Of a stretch of DNA of 64,000 nt, positions 48,996 through 58,602 are shown piece after piece. The stretch covers positions 62,001 through 126,000 of the forward strand of contig JAUYTN010000042.1 in the NCBI GenBank assembly GCA_030695205.1. Reading direction: 5' to 3'. The first letter of the stretch is position 1. The number at the start of each line of letters is the position of its first letter. The stretch is from Burkholderiaceae bacterium. Lineage in GTDB: Bacteria; Pseudomonadota; Gammaproteobacteria; Burkholderiales; Burkholderiaceae_C. The notes under the pieces were generated by a model that was not told the origin of the DNA, ran no database searches, and saw only the letters and a list, made by a program, of their open reading frames with translations. The position numbers were made by a program, and so were the translations under genes.

Positions 48996-51521
48996 ATGCG
49001 CCCCTGCCCCGACACCCAACCCCCCGGTGCGCCTGCGACCATCCACCAGGGCATGCGGGGCCTGTATGTGTCCGATTCGCTCGTCGATCACATCTGCACA
49101 CTGGACCAGAACGGCGTCATTCTGTCCATCAACCGCGCCTGGCAAGCCTTCTCTGCCGCCAACCAGGGGGAAGCCTGTGGCCACTACAACTGCATCGGTG
49201 CCAACTACCTGACGGTTTGCGACAGCGCCACCGGCTCTTACAGCGAGGAGGCCCAGCGCATGGCCGCAGGGTTGCGCCGGGTTCTGAAGGGCGATGCCGA
49301 GACCTTTGCGCTCGAATACCCCTGCCACAGCCCGCAAGAGCAGCGCTGGTTCCTGGCCCGAGTGACGCGTTGCCGCGTCAACCCGGCACACACGGTGGTT
49401 GCACACACCAACATCACCGAACTCAAGCGGGCCAAGGACGAGCTGCAACGCAGCCGAGATGCCCTCATACAGGCACAGCGGATTGCCAAGGTCGGCTCCT
49501 GGACGCTGGACCTGCGCAGCCAGCATCTGGAGTGGTCGGCAGAAGTTCACCGCCTATTTGAAACGGACCCGGACTCCTTTGTCCCCTCGTACCCAGCGTT
49601 TCTGGACTTGGTTCATCCGGACGACCGCGACAGGGTGCACCAGGCCTACACCGACTCGGTCACGAACCGCATCCCCTACCAAATTGAACACCGCCTGCTG
49701 CTGCCCGATGGCCGCATCAAGCACGTGCTGGAGCGTTGCGAAACCCAGTACGCCGACCCTAACGGCCCACCCATCGCCTCACACGGCACGGCCCAAGACA
49801 TCACCGAGCGCGTGCTGGCCGAGCAGTCCCTGCGCCTGCACGCCAAGCTGTTTACCCTCAGCAACGAAGCCATCGTTATTACCGATGCGAACAACCGCAT
49901 CGTGACTGTCAACGACGCCTTCAGCCGCATCAGCGGGTATTCGCTGCAAGAACTGCGCGGCAAAAACCCCAGCGTCCTGGCCTCCCAACGCACCCCACCC
50001 GAAACCTACCTGGAGCTGTGGAACACCCTGCGCCAAACCGACCACTGGCAGGGCGAGCTGTGGGACCGTGCCAAAGACGGCCATGTGTACCCGAAGTGGA
50101 TGAAGATTTCGGTGGTACGCAACGCCCGAGGAGACATCACCCACCATATTGCGTCATTTAGCGACCTCTCCGAGCACAAGGCTATCCAGGCGCGCATCGA
50201 CCGCCTGTCCCACCAGGACCCACTCACCGGGCTGCTCAACCGCACCAGCCTGATGCAGCGGCTGGACCAGGCCTTGCTCAGCGCCCAGCGTATGGGGGTG
50301 GAGGTGGTGGTTTTGGTCATCAACCTGGACAGATTCAAGTCCATCAACGACGGGCTCGGCCACCAGGCCGGAGATGCCTTGCTGATTGAAGTGGGCCAGC
50401 GTTTGCGCAACGCCGTGCGCGAGAGCGACATCGTGGCCCGCATCGGGGGTGATGAATTCGCTATTGTTCTCACAGCGGTGGACTCGGCCATGGCTGCCGG
50501 TGCCGCCATCGCCGCCAAAATCGCGCAGCAGCTGGAAAACTCCTTTCCCTATGCAGGCAACCAGCTGCGCACCACCCCCAGCATCGGTGTGAGCACATTC
50601 CCAACCGATGGCAACGACAGCAAGGCCTTGATTCAGTACGCCGACATGGCCATGTCGGCCGCCAAGTCAAAAGGCAAAAACACCTACCGGTTTTTTAGCG
50701 CAGCCATGAACCTGGACGCCAGGAACCGCTTGCAAGTCGAACAGGACATGGAGACAGCGCTGGAACGGCGGGAGTTCGTGCTGCACTACCAGCCGCAAAT
50801 CGATGGCTGCAATCGCCACATTTGCGGCTTCGAGGCCCTGGTTCGCTGGCAACACCCCCACCAAGGCTTGGTGCCACCGGACACCTTCATACCCATGGCC
50901 GAAGAAACCGGTCTGATCGATGCGCTTGGCGCCTGGGTGCTGGGGGAGGCATGCTGCCAGCTGGCGCTCTGGAAAGCTGCCGGCGCCCATGGGCTGCGCA
51001 TGGCCGTCAACCTGTCGGCACACCAGCTGCGCAACCCTGACTTGCCGCAACTGGTGCGCATGCTCATGCACCAGCACGGACTTGGCGCCGGTGAACTGGA
51101 GCTGGAAGTGACCGAATCGGTGGCCATGGACGACCCGCAACGGGCCATCGAGCAACTCGGCAACCTGCGCCACCTGGGCACCGAGCTGGCGATTGACGAC
51201 TTTGGCACCGGCTACTCGTCCCTGGCCTACCTCAAGCTGCTGCCGATCCAGACGCTCAAACTCGACCGCGCCTTTGTCAAAGACATCGAAACCGATGACA
51301 ACGATGCCACCATCAGCAGCGCAGCCATCACGCTGGCGCACAGCCTGGGCCTGAAGGTGGTGGCCGAAGGCGTCGAGACCCAAGGCCAACAAGACTTTCT
51401 GCTGCACCACGGCTGCGACATTCTCCAGGGCTACCGCTACAGCAAACCCTTGCCTGCCACCGAGGCCACTTTGTTTCTGCGCAACCACGCGGCCGAAAGG
51501 CTCGCGCAGCAGGCGGTCTAG
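48996..51521 (+). CDS. PAS-GGDEF-EAL cyclic di-GMP enzyme
   Basis: An 841-residue soluble protein: three PAS-type domains (~25-140, ~165-270, ~280-395), GGDEF domain with GGDEF at ~484 and I-site RESD five residues before it, then an EAL domain from ~600 with FEALVRW, AVNLSAHQ, IDDFGTGYSS, KLDRAF and AEGVET. All catalytic motifs are intact, so it may be bifunctional. No membrane helix. The start may be the ATG at 49053, 19 codons later. It stands alone after the disrupted ureC flank. Confidence 0.9.
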   Translation: MRPCPDTQPPGAPATIHQGMRGLYVSDSLVDHICTLDQNGVILSINRAWQAFSAANQGEACGHYNCIGANYLTVCDSATGSYSEEAQRMAAGLRRVLKGDAETFALEYPCHSPQEQRWFLARVTRCRVNPAHTVVAHTNITELKRAKDELQRSRDALIQAQRIAKVGSWTLDLRSQHLEWSAEVHRLFETDPDSFVPSYPAFLDLVHPDDRDRVHQAYTDSVTNRIPYQIEHRLLLPDGRIKHVLERCETQYADPNGPPIASHGTAQDITERVLAEQSLRLHAKLFTLSNEAIVITDANNRIVTVNDAFSRISGYSLQELRGKNPSVLASQRTPPETYLELWNTLRQTDHWQGELWDRAKDGHVYPKWMKISVVRNARGDITHHIASFSDLSEHKAIQARIDRLSHQDPLTGLLNRTSLMQRLDQALLSAQRMGVEVVVLVINLDRFKSINDGLGHQAGDALLIEVGQRLRNAVRESDIVARIGGDEFAIVLTAVDSAMAAGAAIAAKIAQQLENSFPYAGNQLRTTPSIGVSTFPTDGNDSKALIQYADMAMSAAKSKGKNTYRFFSAAMNLDARNRLQVEQDMETALERREFVLHYQPQIDGCNRHICGFEALVRWQHPHQGLVPPDTFIPMAEETGLIDALGAWVLGEACCQLALWKAAGAHGLRMAVNLSAHQLRNPDLPQLVRMLMHQHGLGAGELELEVTESVAMDDPQRAIEQLGNLRHLGTELAIDDFGTGYSSLAYLKLLPIQTLKLDRAFVKDIETDDNDATISSAAITLAHSLGLKVVAEGVETQGQQDFLLHHGCDILQGYRYSKPLPATEATLFLRNHAAERLAQQAV

Positions 51522-51585
51522 CAGGCTACAGCGGAGCCAACTCGGGTGCTGAGGCATGGGGGCGCCATGGATCGCTCAGGTTCGC

Positions 51586-52392
51586 TCAAGAACGTTCAGG
51601 ACCGGTCAGGCGCTTGGCCCGCCCCGCCTGCCACCGCCACACCAGCGGCAGCACACCCAGCACGCCCAGCAGGGCCACAGCCCCCATGGCAGAAGGCGAC
51701 CACAATTCGTCCAGGCTGCCCACCTGGGACAGCGCCTGCCCCGCGTGCACATACACCGCCGTGCCCGGCAACATGCCCACCAGGCTGACGGCAAAAAATG
51801 TGCGCGTGCGCAAGCCTGTCAAACCCGCCATCAGGTTGACCGGCACAAACGGAATGACGGGCAGCAACCGCAGCGACAACAAATACTGCGCCCCGCTGCG
51901 CCCACCGTCTTGCGACGTGGCTGCCTGAAACCGCGCCAACTGCGGCCCAAAGCGGCTGGCCACCCAGGGCCGCAAGGCATGGCGGGCGGCCAGCATGGTG
52001 AACGTGGCCCCTGCCGTGGACGCCACCAGCGACAACACGCTGCCCCACACCAGCCCAAACGTGGCCCCACCCAACAGCAGCAGCACCCCGCAGCCCGGCA
52101 GACACAGCGCGGTCAGCCCGGTGAACACCGCCACATAGGCCGCTGCCAGCCCCAGCGGGTAGCTGGCATGCAGCCGCGCCAACTCAACCTGCCACTGTTG
52201 CAACTGCTGGAAATGGCCCACCGACGAAGACGGCTCCCACACCCACCAACAGGTCACCATGCACCCCAGCGCCATGGCCAGCAGCAGCGGCCAGACCCAC
52301 CTGCCTGGCCCCACACGGGCCTTGCCCGAAGCGGGGTGGGCAGCAGTCTGCGCAATGCCGGGGCAGGAGCGGGGGGCAGGCGGTTGGCTCAT
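51586..52392 (-). CDS. TVP38/TMEM64 (DedA-like) family membrane protein
   Basis: A 268-residue inner-membrane protein with about six hydrophobic segments and the SNARE-associated/VTT-type core (~85-215), including GCGVLLLLGGATFGLVWGSV and LLPVIPFVPVNLMAGLTGL. The family is linked to lipid scrambling and membrane homeostasis; its precise role here is unknown. The C-terminus is basic. Upstream, 16 bases away, is the stop of the dioxygenase-like gene. Confidence 0.85.
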   Translation of the reverse strand: MSQPPAPRSCPGIAQTAAHPASGKARVGPGRWVWPLLLAMALGCMVTCWWVWEPSSSVGHFQQLQQWQVELARLHASYPLGLAAAYVAVFTGLTALCLPGCGVLLLLGGATFGLVWGSVLSLVASTAGATFTMLAARHALRPWVASRFGPQLARFQAATSQDGGRSGAQYLLSLRLLPVIPFVPVNLMAGLTGLRTRTFFAVSLVGMLPGTAVYVHAGQALSQVGSLDELWSPSAMGAVALLGVLGVLPLVWRWQAGRAKRLTGPERS

Positions 52393-52408
52393 GGGTGATC
52401 GCGCAGGT

Positions 52409-53062
52409 TCATGCCATCACCACCAAGGGGAACTCGGCCCGCACGCCACCGGTGGTGGCATCAGGGACAAAGGGCATGCTCAGCGCAGCCCGGTCAGCAG
52501 CCGACAAACGCCACCACAAGCCGTCTTGCGGGTTGCCGGGGTGACCGGCCACATACAACTGGGTGGTCAGTAGGTCGTGGCGGCCGAGCTTTACCTTGAA
52601 GTGAATGTGCGGTGTGCGCCCGGTGTAGGGCGCGGGCTTGAGGGTTTTGAATCGGTAGCGCCCGTCTGCACCCACCGTCACGCGGCCAAAGCCCTGAAAC
52701 GCAGGGTCAGCCCGGTTGCCGTCACCGGGGTGGTGGTAGTGGCCGTTTTCGTCGCACTGCCAGATTTCCACCACTGCGCCCGATACCGGGGCACCCTCTG
52801 GGTCTTTCACCACGCCTTCCACCCAGGCCACCTGGTTGGGGCGGTAGTTGCGTATGCCGTTGCGCAGCAGGTCGGCGTCTGAATCGGCAGGCAGGGCCAC
52901 AGGGTAAAACGGCCCCTCAGACTGCCTGGGCGTGAGCGCCAGCGGCGCTCGCCCAGCGGTTTGCGCCCAGGCAGGCGGCAGCCATCCACTGGCACCGGCA
53001 GCGGCCACTGCCGTCAACAGGCGGCGGCGTTGAATGGGGTTGGGCACGGGCTTGTTTGACAT
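52409..53062 (-). CDS. Tat-exported intradiol dioxygenase-like protein
   Basis: A 217-residue protein with a Tat-like signal (IQRRRLLTAVAAAGASGWL, cleavage after AWA-Q near residue 34) and the protocatechuate/catechol dioxygenase barrel. Iron-site residues are visible: Tyr in NGHYHHPGDG near 120 and the TPHIHFKV His pair near 162. Cytoplasmic aromatic ring-cleavage enzymes lack a signal peptide, so the substrate is unclear. The start at 53062 gives the Tat signal; an upstream ATG eight codons away is possible. Confidence 0.82.
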   Translation of the reverse strand: MSNKPVPNPIQRRRLLTAVAAAGASGWLPPAWAQTAGRAPLALTPRQSEGPFYPVALPADSDADLLRNGIRNYRPNQVAWVEGVVKDPEGAPVSGAVVEIWQCDENGHYHHPGDGNRADPAFQGFGRVTVGADGRYRFKTLKPAPYTGRTPHIHFKVKLGRHDLLTTQLYVAGHPGNPQDGLWWRLSAADRAALSMPFVPDATTGGVRAEFPLVVMA

Positions 53063-53149
53063 GATGGACGTCCTGGGCAATGGCATGCAGGCATTGTCTG
53101 GCGAAGTAGGCGCCCATCCAAGCCACGCAGGAATACACCCATGACCATG

Positions 53150-53295
53150 GTTGTGTTCAACCAGATTTTTTCACCCGTTTGGCGCTCACCGACGCGTCCG
53201 GGTGCGTGGTTGCATGCATCCAGCAACTCGCTGAACCGCGCTTTCGCGTCTTGATAAGGCCGTGTGTGCTTACTGAAACCTCCATGACTTGTTCC
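53150..53295 (-). pseudogene. Phd/YefM antitoxin fragment
   Basis: The frame reads RPYQDAKARFSELLDAC, the hallmark of the Phd/YefM antitoxin N-terminus, then loses similarity. It is fused in frame to the transposase remnant with no start of its own in frame; ATGGAGGTTTC nearby is one base out of phase. A dead fragment. Confidence 0.5.
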
Positions 53296-54579
53296 GAACA
53301 CATGTTCGACGGTGCTTTTGCGCACCGTCATGGCGTTGGGCATCTGGTCCAGCCGTTGCTGGGCCTTGTCCATGACTTCCTCATGCTCCCATCGCCTGAT
53401 GCGTCGGTAGTCGCCTGTTGTGCATTGCGCCTTCATGGCACAGCCAGGGCAGGCACTGGACCAATAGATGCTGATCTGCAGCCCAGCCTCTTCGCGGCTG
53501 AAACGGCGAATCGCCCGCTGGCCCGCAGGGCATTGGTACTCGTCGTCGCGAGCGATGTAGATGAAATCTGTCTTGTCGAACCGGCCTTCGGCCCGCGCAT
53601 TGGATGTCATGGGCTTGGGCACAAGCGCTGCAATCCCACTGTCGTCACAAGCCTTGAGCTGCATGCTGTTGTAGTAGCCGCGGTCAGCGATGGCCATCAA
53701 TCTGCGCTTGCCCATCGCATCACGTGCAGCCAAAGCGATTGCACTGAGTTGTGAACGGTCACTACCGTTGTTGGTGACCTCGTGGGCGACGATCAGATGG
53801 TTCTTCGTGTCCACCGCTGTCTGCACGTTGTAGCCCACCATGGCCGTGCCTTTGGCGCTGTGGGTGGTCATGGCTCGTGCGTCAGGGTCGGTCTGGGAGA
53901 TCTGCCGATCAGGCACCGTCTCCAGTTGCGCCTTGACGACTTGAAGGTCTTGCAGTCGCTGGCGCATCTTTTGAATCTTGCCCTGCAGGCGCTCGGTCTT
54001 TGCCTGCATCTCAACTGGCTGCGTTCGATCTGCAGTCTCCAAGGCATCCAGGTAGCGCTGGATGCTCTCCTCCAACTCACGTTCGCGGCGCTCGATCTTG
54101 CCTGGCGTGTAGTTGCGCTCGCGGTTGTTGACGGCCTTGAACTTGCTGCCGTCGATGGCCACGACGGCGTCGGTGAACAGCTTCAGTTCGCGGCACAGCA
54201 TCACGAAGCGACGGCAGACGTTGCGAATGCCTTTGCCGTTGTCGCGGCGGAAGTCCGCGATGGTCTTGAAATCAGGTGCGAGGCGGCCGGTCAGCCACAT
54301 CAGTTCCACGTTGCGCTGGCATTCGCGCTCCAGCCTGCGGCTGGATTGGATGCGGTTGAGGTACCCGTACAGGTAGAGCTTCAACAGCACCGAGGGGTGA
54401 TACGAAGGCCGGCCCGTTGCAGCCGGCTTTGCGCCATCGAAACCCAAACCGACCAGGTCCAACTCATCGATGAAGACGTCCACCATCCGAACCGTGTTGT
54501 CTTCTGCAATGAAGTCATCCAGGCACTCCGGCAACAACGTGACCTGCTGCCTGTCCTGACCTTCGATGTATCTCGACAT
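53296..54579 (-). pseudogene. IS1182-family transposase, 3' truncated
   Basis: Starts SRYIEGQDRQQVTLLPECLD as in IS1182/IS5-like DDE transposases, with AIDGSKFKAVNN near residue 145 and ADRGYYNSMQL near 300. It stops matching after TVEHVFGT, where the family normally continues into a conserved C-terminal tail; that tail is missing and the frame runs into other sequence to 53014. The transposase is therefore incomplete. The ATG at 54579 is chosen by family; a longer frame starts at 54624. Confidence 0.85.
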
Positions 54580-54603
54580 ATTGACCCCCGTGTCCAATAT
54601 GTC
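54575..54603. promoter_or_regulatory. Inverted repeat at the transposase start
   Basis: GACATATTG and CAATATGTC, perfect 9-base arms with an 11-base spacer, overlapping the start codon at 54577-54579. Likely an operator or a hairpin that limits transposase expression. Confidence 0.5.
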
Positions 54604-54624
54604 TGTGAACTCTACCGAGTTCAT

Positions 54625-55011
54625 ATGCGGGCTGGGAGAGGGTTTTCACACAGCCTCGCTGCACTGCCGAACATGAAAAATCGAATGTCGCTTGAGGCTG
54701 GTTACTGACTTTCGTGGTCATGGCCTTGTGCGATCGCAGGCGCAGGTACCAGTCATTGGGCAAGCTGAGACGCCAAAGGCAGCAGCACTTCATAAACCGG
54801 CCGCTCACCTGACAACCGCGGGAGAGTGACGTTTACGCCATCCTCCGTGGCGTGCCACCAAGAGCCCGCGAGCCAAGATCACTGGAGCCGCAGTGCGGCT
54901 AATCATTCAGGAATAATTGCGTTGCTCGTTACTTTCACCTTAGGCGTTTTCTGCCGCCCTTCTTGACTCTGCAACCTGCAGGTTGCTGCCAAAGCCCGGA
55001 CACCCTTCACC
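54625..55011. other. Gap between transposase remnant and antiporter
   Basis: 387 bases with no supported gene. GTTTTCACACAGCC near 54643 looks like an insertion-sequence end, but the matching end is not found. The antiporter promoter must lie in the second half. Confidence 0.4.
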
Positions 55012-56778
55012 ATGGAATGGATGAATCTTGCAATACTCGTGGGCGCCGGCCTGGTTGGGCTGTCGACGCTCACCAGTGTCATTGCTTTCCGATTCGGCGC
55101 CCCTTTGTTGCTGGTGTTCTTATGCATAGGACTGATCGCCGGGGAAGACGGGCTGGGGCTCGTCTTCAATGATGCTCAGGTTGCCTATTTTTTGGGCAGT
55201 GTGGCGTTGGCCATCATCCTTTTCGACTCGGGCTTCGGCACCCGCACCCAGACACTAAAGCGGGCCGCAGCCCCGGCATTTCTGTTGGCAACCGTCGGCG
55301 TCCTCTTGACCACCGTGCTTGTCGGGGTAGCTGCTCGCTACCTATTCGAACTTTCATGGCTGCATGCACTGCTGATGGGGGCCATCATCAGCTCAACCGA
55401 CGCCGCTGCCGTGTTCTTCCTGCTGCGCACCGGTGGAGTCAAGATCTACAAGCGTGTGCGCTCGATGCTGGAAGTGGAGTCGGGCTCCAACGATCCGATG
55501 GCCATTCTCCTGACCGTGTTTTTCATTGAGATGATCGTTTCCGACAAGAGTGGTGGCTTGGTTGGCAACTTCGTGCAGAGCTTCGCTTTGCAGATGGGTC
55601 TTGGCATGGTAGCGGGACTCATGGGCGGCTTCCTCATCGTGGAAATCGTTAACCGGGTCACTCTGGAGGAGGCGCTCTATCCAATTCTCGTGATGTCATG
55701 CGCCCTGTGTGTCTTTGCGATCACCGCCCATTACGGTGGCAGCGGTTTTCTGGCCGTCTACGTGGCAGGCATCGTTGCTGGCAACCGACCTATGAAAGGA
55801 GCGCTGAAGCTGCGCCGCTATCAACAGGGCATGACGTGGTTGGCCCAGATTGTGATGTTCCTTGTGCTGGGTCTGTTCGTGACCCCTTCGGAATTTGGTG
55901 AAGTATTGCTTCCCGCGTTGGTGCTGGGCCTATTCCTGATTCTGGTCGGTCGTCCACTTGCAGTGGTGTTGTGCCTTCTTCCGTTTCGTCTTGACCGGGG
56001 GACGGTCACCTTCAGCGCGTGGGTCGGGCTCCGGGGAGCGGTGTCCATCCTGCTGGGGATATTGCCTTCGGTGATGGGCGTGGAGAACGCCCACATTTTC
56101 ATCAATGTTGCATTCATCATGGTGCTCACCTCGCTGTTGGTCCAAGGCTGGACCATCAAGCCAGCTGCCCAATGGCTCAAGCTCATCGTGCCGTCCGAAG
56201 CCGGGCCTCTGGAGCGAATCGAACTGGAAATGCCCGGAAACCCTGGCCACGAACTGCTGGTCTATCGCGTACTTCCCGCAAGTCCCTTGCTGGCCAACGT
56301 GACGACACTGCCGAAAGGTGCACATGCCGCCCTCGTGGTCAGACATGGTCAACTGATCAGTGCTGAGACGGCGTGGCCTCCCCAGCCAGACGACCTCATA
56401 TACATCTTTGCACCCCCGGCGCTCATCCCCCACCTCGATCGGCTGTTTGCCCAGTTCAAGAGCAGGGAGGCAAACGAAATCGAGTTCTTCGGCGAGTTGT
56501 CCGTTGACCCTCAGGCAAGAATGGTGGACTTGGCCGCCGTCTATGACCTGCATGACCACTCCACGCTCGATCCGTCATTGACAGTTGGTGACTATATGAG
56601 CGAACGGCTCAGGGGTCGCCCTGTTGTTGGCGATCGCGTGGCCATGGGGGAGTTTGAGTTGGTGGTGCAACGTGTGCATCAAGGAATAGCGATCACTGCG
56701 GTGGGCTTGTCGTTCGCCAAAAATGCCCCGACGGAGGCGATGCGCAGAGCGGCATTGAAAGACGGTCGACAGCGCTAG
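55012..56778 (+). CDS. cvrA: K+/H+ antiporter, CvrA/NhaP2 type
   Basis: A 588-residue membrane protein: about 12 helices (~5-395) of the CPA1 fold, with STDAAAVFFLL near 127 and the conserved VESGSNDPMAILLT near 158. A TrkA-C regulatory domain spans ~405-485, and a CorC/HlyC-like domain ~500-580. The family expels K+ and is gated by the cytoplasmic domains. Codon usage is less GC-rich than most of the window, consistent with a different origin. It lies just outside the IS remnant. Confidence 0.9.
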   Translation: MEWMNLAILVGAGLVGLSTLTSVIAFRFGAPLLLVFLCIGLIAGEDGLGLVFNDAQVAYFLGSVALAIILFDSGFGTRTQTLKRAAAPAFLLATVGVLLTTVLVGVAARYLFELSWLHALLMGAIISSTDAAAVFFLLRTGGVKIYKRVRSMLEVESGSNDPMAILLTVFFIEMIVSDKSGGLVGNFVQSFALQMGLGMVAGLMGGFLIVEIVNRVTLEEALYPILVMSCALCVFAITAHYGGSGFLAVYVAGIVAGNRPMKGALKLRRYQQGMTWLAQIVMFLVLGLFVTPSEFGEVLLPALVLGLFLILVGRPLAVVLCLLPFRLDRGTVTFSAWVGLRGAVSILLGILPSVMGVENAHIFINVAFIMVLTSLLVQGWTIKPAAQWLKLIVPSEAGPLERIELEMPGNPGHELLVYRVLPASPLLANVTTLPKGAHAALVVRHGQLISAETAWPPQPDDLIYIFAPPALIPHLDRLFAQFKSREANEIEFFGELSVDPQARMVDLAAVYDLHDHSTLDPSLTVGDYMSERLRGRPVVGDRVAMGEFELVVQRVHQGIAITAVGLSFAKNAPTEAMRRAALKDGRQR

Positions 56779-56864
56779 AGAAACTACTCAGACCCCGATG
56801 AGGCGGATATCGAAGAGCAAGGAAGCGACCTCAGGTGGTTTATCTGCCTACACTGAAGAAGCGT

Positions 56865-57749
56865 TCAAACAGCTACAAGGACATCGCACCGGCATTCGGT
56901 CAACACATGCTTGGTGACACTGCCGAGAATGACATCTTCCAGCAAGCTCTCCCCATGTTTGCCAATAACTATCAGGTCTGCGTCCAGCTCCACTTCGTGC
57001 TGGGTGATGCTCAGTACCGGGTTGCCGTGCACTGCGAGCAGCTTACACCTCTCTGTACTTAGACCCGCTTCGTCCCTCAGCTCTCGAAGCTTTTGCTGCG
57101 CGTCGTTCCTTGCTGCCACCAGATAGTGCTGGATTGTGCTTTCGTCCACGCTGGCGTAACGAAGATGCCCTTCGAAAGGCGCCTCAAAAGCGTGCAAAAG
57201 TGTGAAGACAGAATTGGGGGCAATGCCTTTGGCTTGCTCGACCGCGCGCCGCGACGATGGTGAGAAGTCAACAGGGATCAGCACCTTTCGGTATGGTTCA
57301 TGCGGCAACTGCTTGACCACGAGAATCGAACAGGAAACAGAATTCAGCAGTCGCAACGCCGTACTGCCCATCACGAAGTGCCTGACAACGCTTTCGCCAC
57401 GGGCACCGCAAACCAGCAAGCCATCTTTTAACGAATCAGACTCTCTGGTCAGTTCTGAAAGCAAGCTGCCTTGATTCACACGAAAACTGGGTTTAACACC
57501 GTATTGCGCCTCCAATGCAGCGGCGATTTCGCCAAGTTTCCTCTCAGCGGCCTCAAGGACTTCTTGTTCGAAGTTGGATGTGACCGTGCTAATCAACCTG
57601 CGCATTCGTGCCAGCGGTGCGAGCTGAGCAACATGCAGCAGCTCCAAATCGCCCGGAGTACCGAGGCTGACCAAAGCGGCCCGCTGCGCTGCATGGCGGG
57701 CTGGTGTGGAGAGATCGGTGACTGCAAGAATGCGCTTGAATGAATCCAT
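56865..57749 (-). CDS. Tandem universal stress protein (UspA family)
   Basis: A 294-residue protein of two fused Usp domains (~1-145 and ~150-294). Both have the ATP-binding G-x2-G-x9-G-S pattern: GARGESVVRHFVMGS and GKHGESLLEDVILGS. Usp proteins act in stress survival. It is convergent with the antiporter and shares its less GC-rich composition. The ATG at 57749 begins the MDSFKRILAVTDLS start; the open frame further 5' is leader. Confidence 0.9.
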   Translation of the reverse strand: MDSFKRILAVTDLSTPARHAAQRAALVSLGTPGDLELLHVAQLAPLARMRRLISTVTSNFEQEVLEAAERKLGEIAAALEAQYGVKPSFRVNQGSLLSELTRESDSLKDGLLVCGARGESVVRHFVMGSTALRLLNSVSCSILVVKQLPHEPYRKVLIPVDFSPSSRRAVEQAKGIAPNSVFTLLHAFEAPFEGHLRYASVDESTIQHYLVAARNDAQQKLRELRDEAGLSTERCKLLAVHGNPVLSITQHEVELDADLIVIGKHGESLLEDVILGSVTKHVLTECRCDVLVAV

Positions 57750-58602
57750 CGTGGTCTTTCGGTTTGCTTGGTTCACATGAACCCCTCGCACTTCGCTGGG
57801 CCCACGCTCAAAGATAAACATCTGACCGGATACTGCGTGGTCAGAAATGCACACCGGGAACGACAACTGTACCGGCAGATTGCAGTCGTGTAACCGAGCA
57901 ATATGTCGAGGTCGGGCTCGAACATCGGTATTGTCTGGGTTAGCCTGAGTTATTCCCCAATAGTTGAAGTCGTCCGCGACATCGGCACATTCTCATGACC
58001 GCAGTACCCCCTACAGCCGCCACTCAGGCCAGCGCCGGACCCCTTGTCAAACAGCCGATTCACGACCGTCAGCGTGCAGAAGCCCAGCGGCACCCGCCGG
58101 AGCATTCGCGGCACTGCTGCTGTCGGCCTGCATTGGCGTCAGCTAGGGGTCGAGAGCGTGAGTTCGGCCTCTTGAGCAACTGACATTCGATCGCGAGTTG
58201 GCGGGGCAACCTGCAGACCGCCCTGGCTGGATGACTCCAGTTCCTCGATACCAGCCATTGGTGCTGTCACGCAGCCGGGTGAGCCGATGACGGCTTCGTG
58301 CCAGGTACTGTGACCCCAGATCCCCGCCGCGACTGACGGCAATCGCTGCACTGCGGTCAATACTTTTCCGACACTGAGTGACTCCAGAGGGTCGACAACA
58401 GCCGGTCAGTGGCTACCCATCCAAAAAAGAACACCATCTGGCGGCGGCTAAACACAGCCCCGAATCCGTGCAAGTACCATAGCTACAACACCAATTAATT
58501 AAAACGACAGAGGCACTTTTTATTCATATTTACACCCAACAAACCAGCCCGAGCCTTGTCGGAAAACACAAGGGCAACCAGCTGAGCCACCCGCTCAACA
58601 GA
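57750..58602. other. Long stretch without a recognisable gene
   Basis: 853 bases. The short frames in it give no recognisable protein. An AT-rich repeat lies at 58478-58545. The rest has no clear hairpin or repeat that I could see. Confidence 0.5.
58478..58545. repeat. AT-rich interspersed repeat, copy h
   Basis: ACCATAGCTACAACACCAAT, then AAAACGACAGAGGCACTTTT. Diverged relative of copies e and f. It lies about 60 bases past the 3' end of the SelD-fusion gene. Confidence 0.4.

Noticed and set aside
57964..58360. Short open frames in the 58 kb gap
   Set aside because: No ribosome site, no family resemblance, and odd residue composition.
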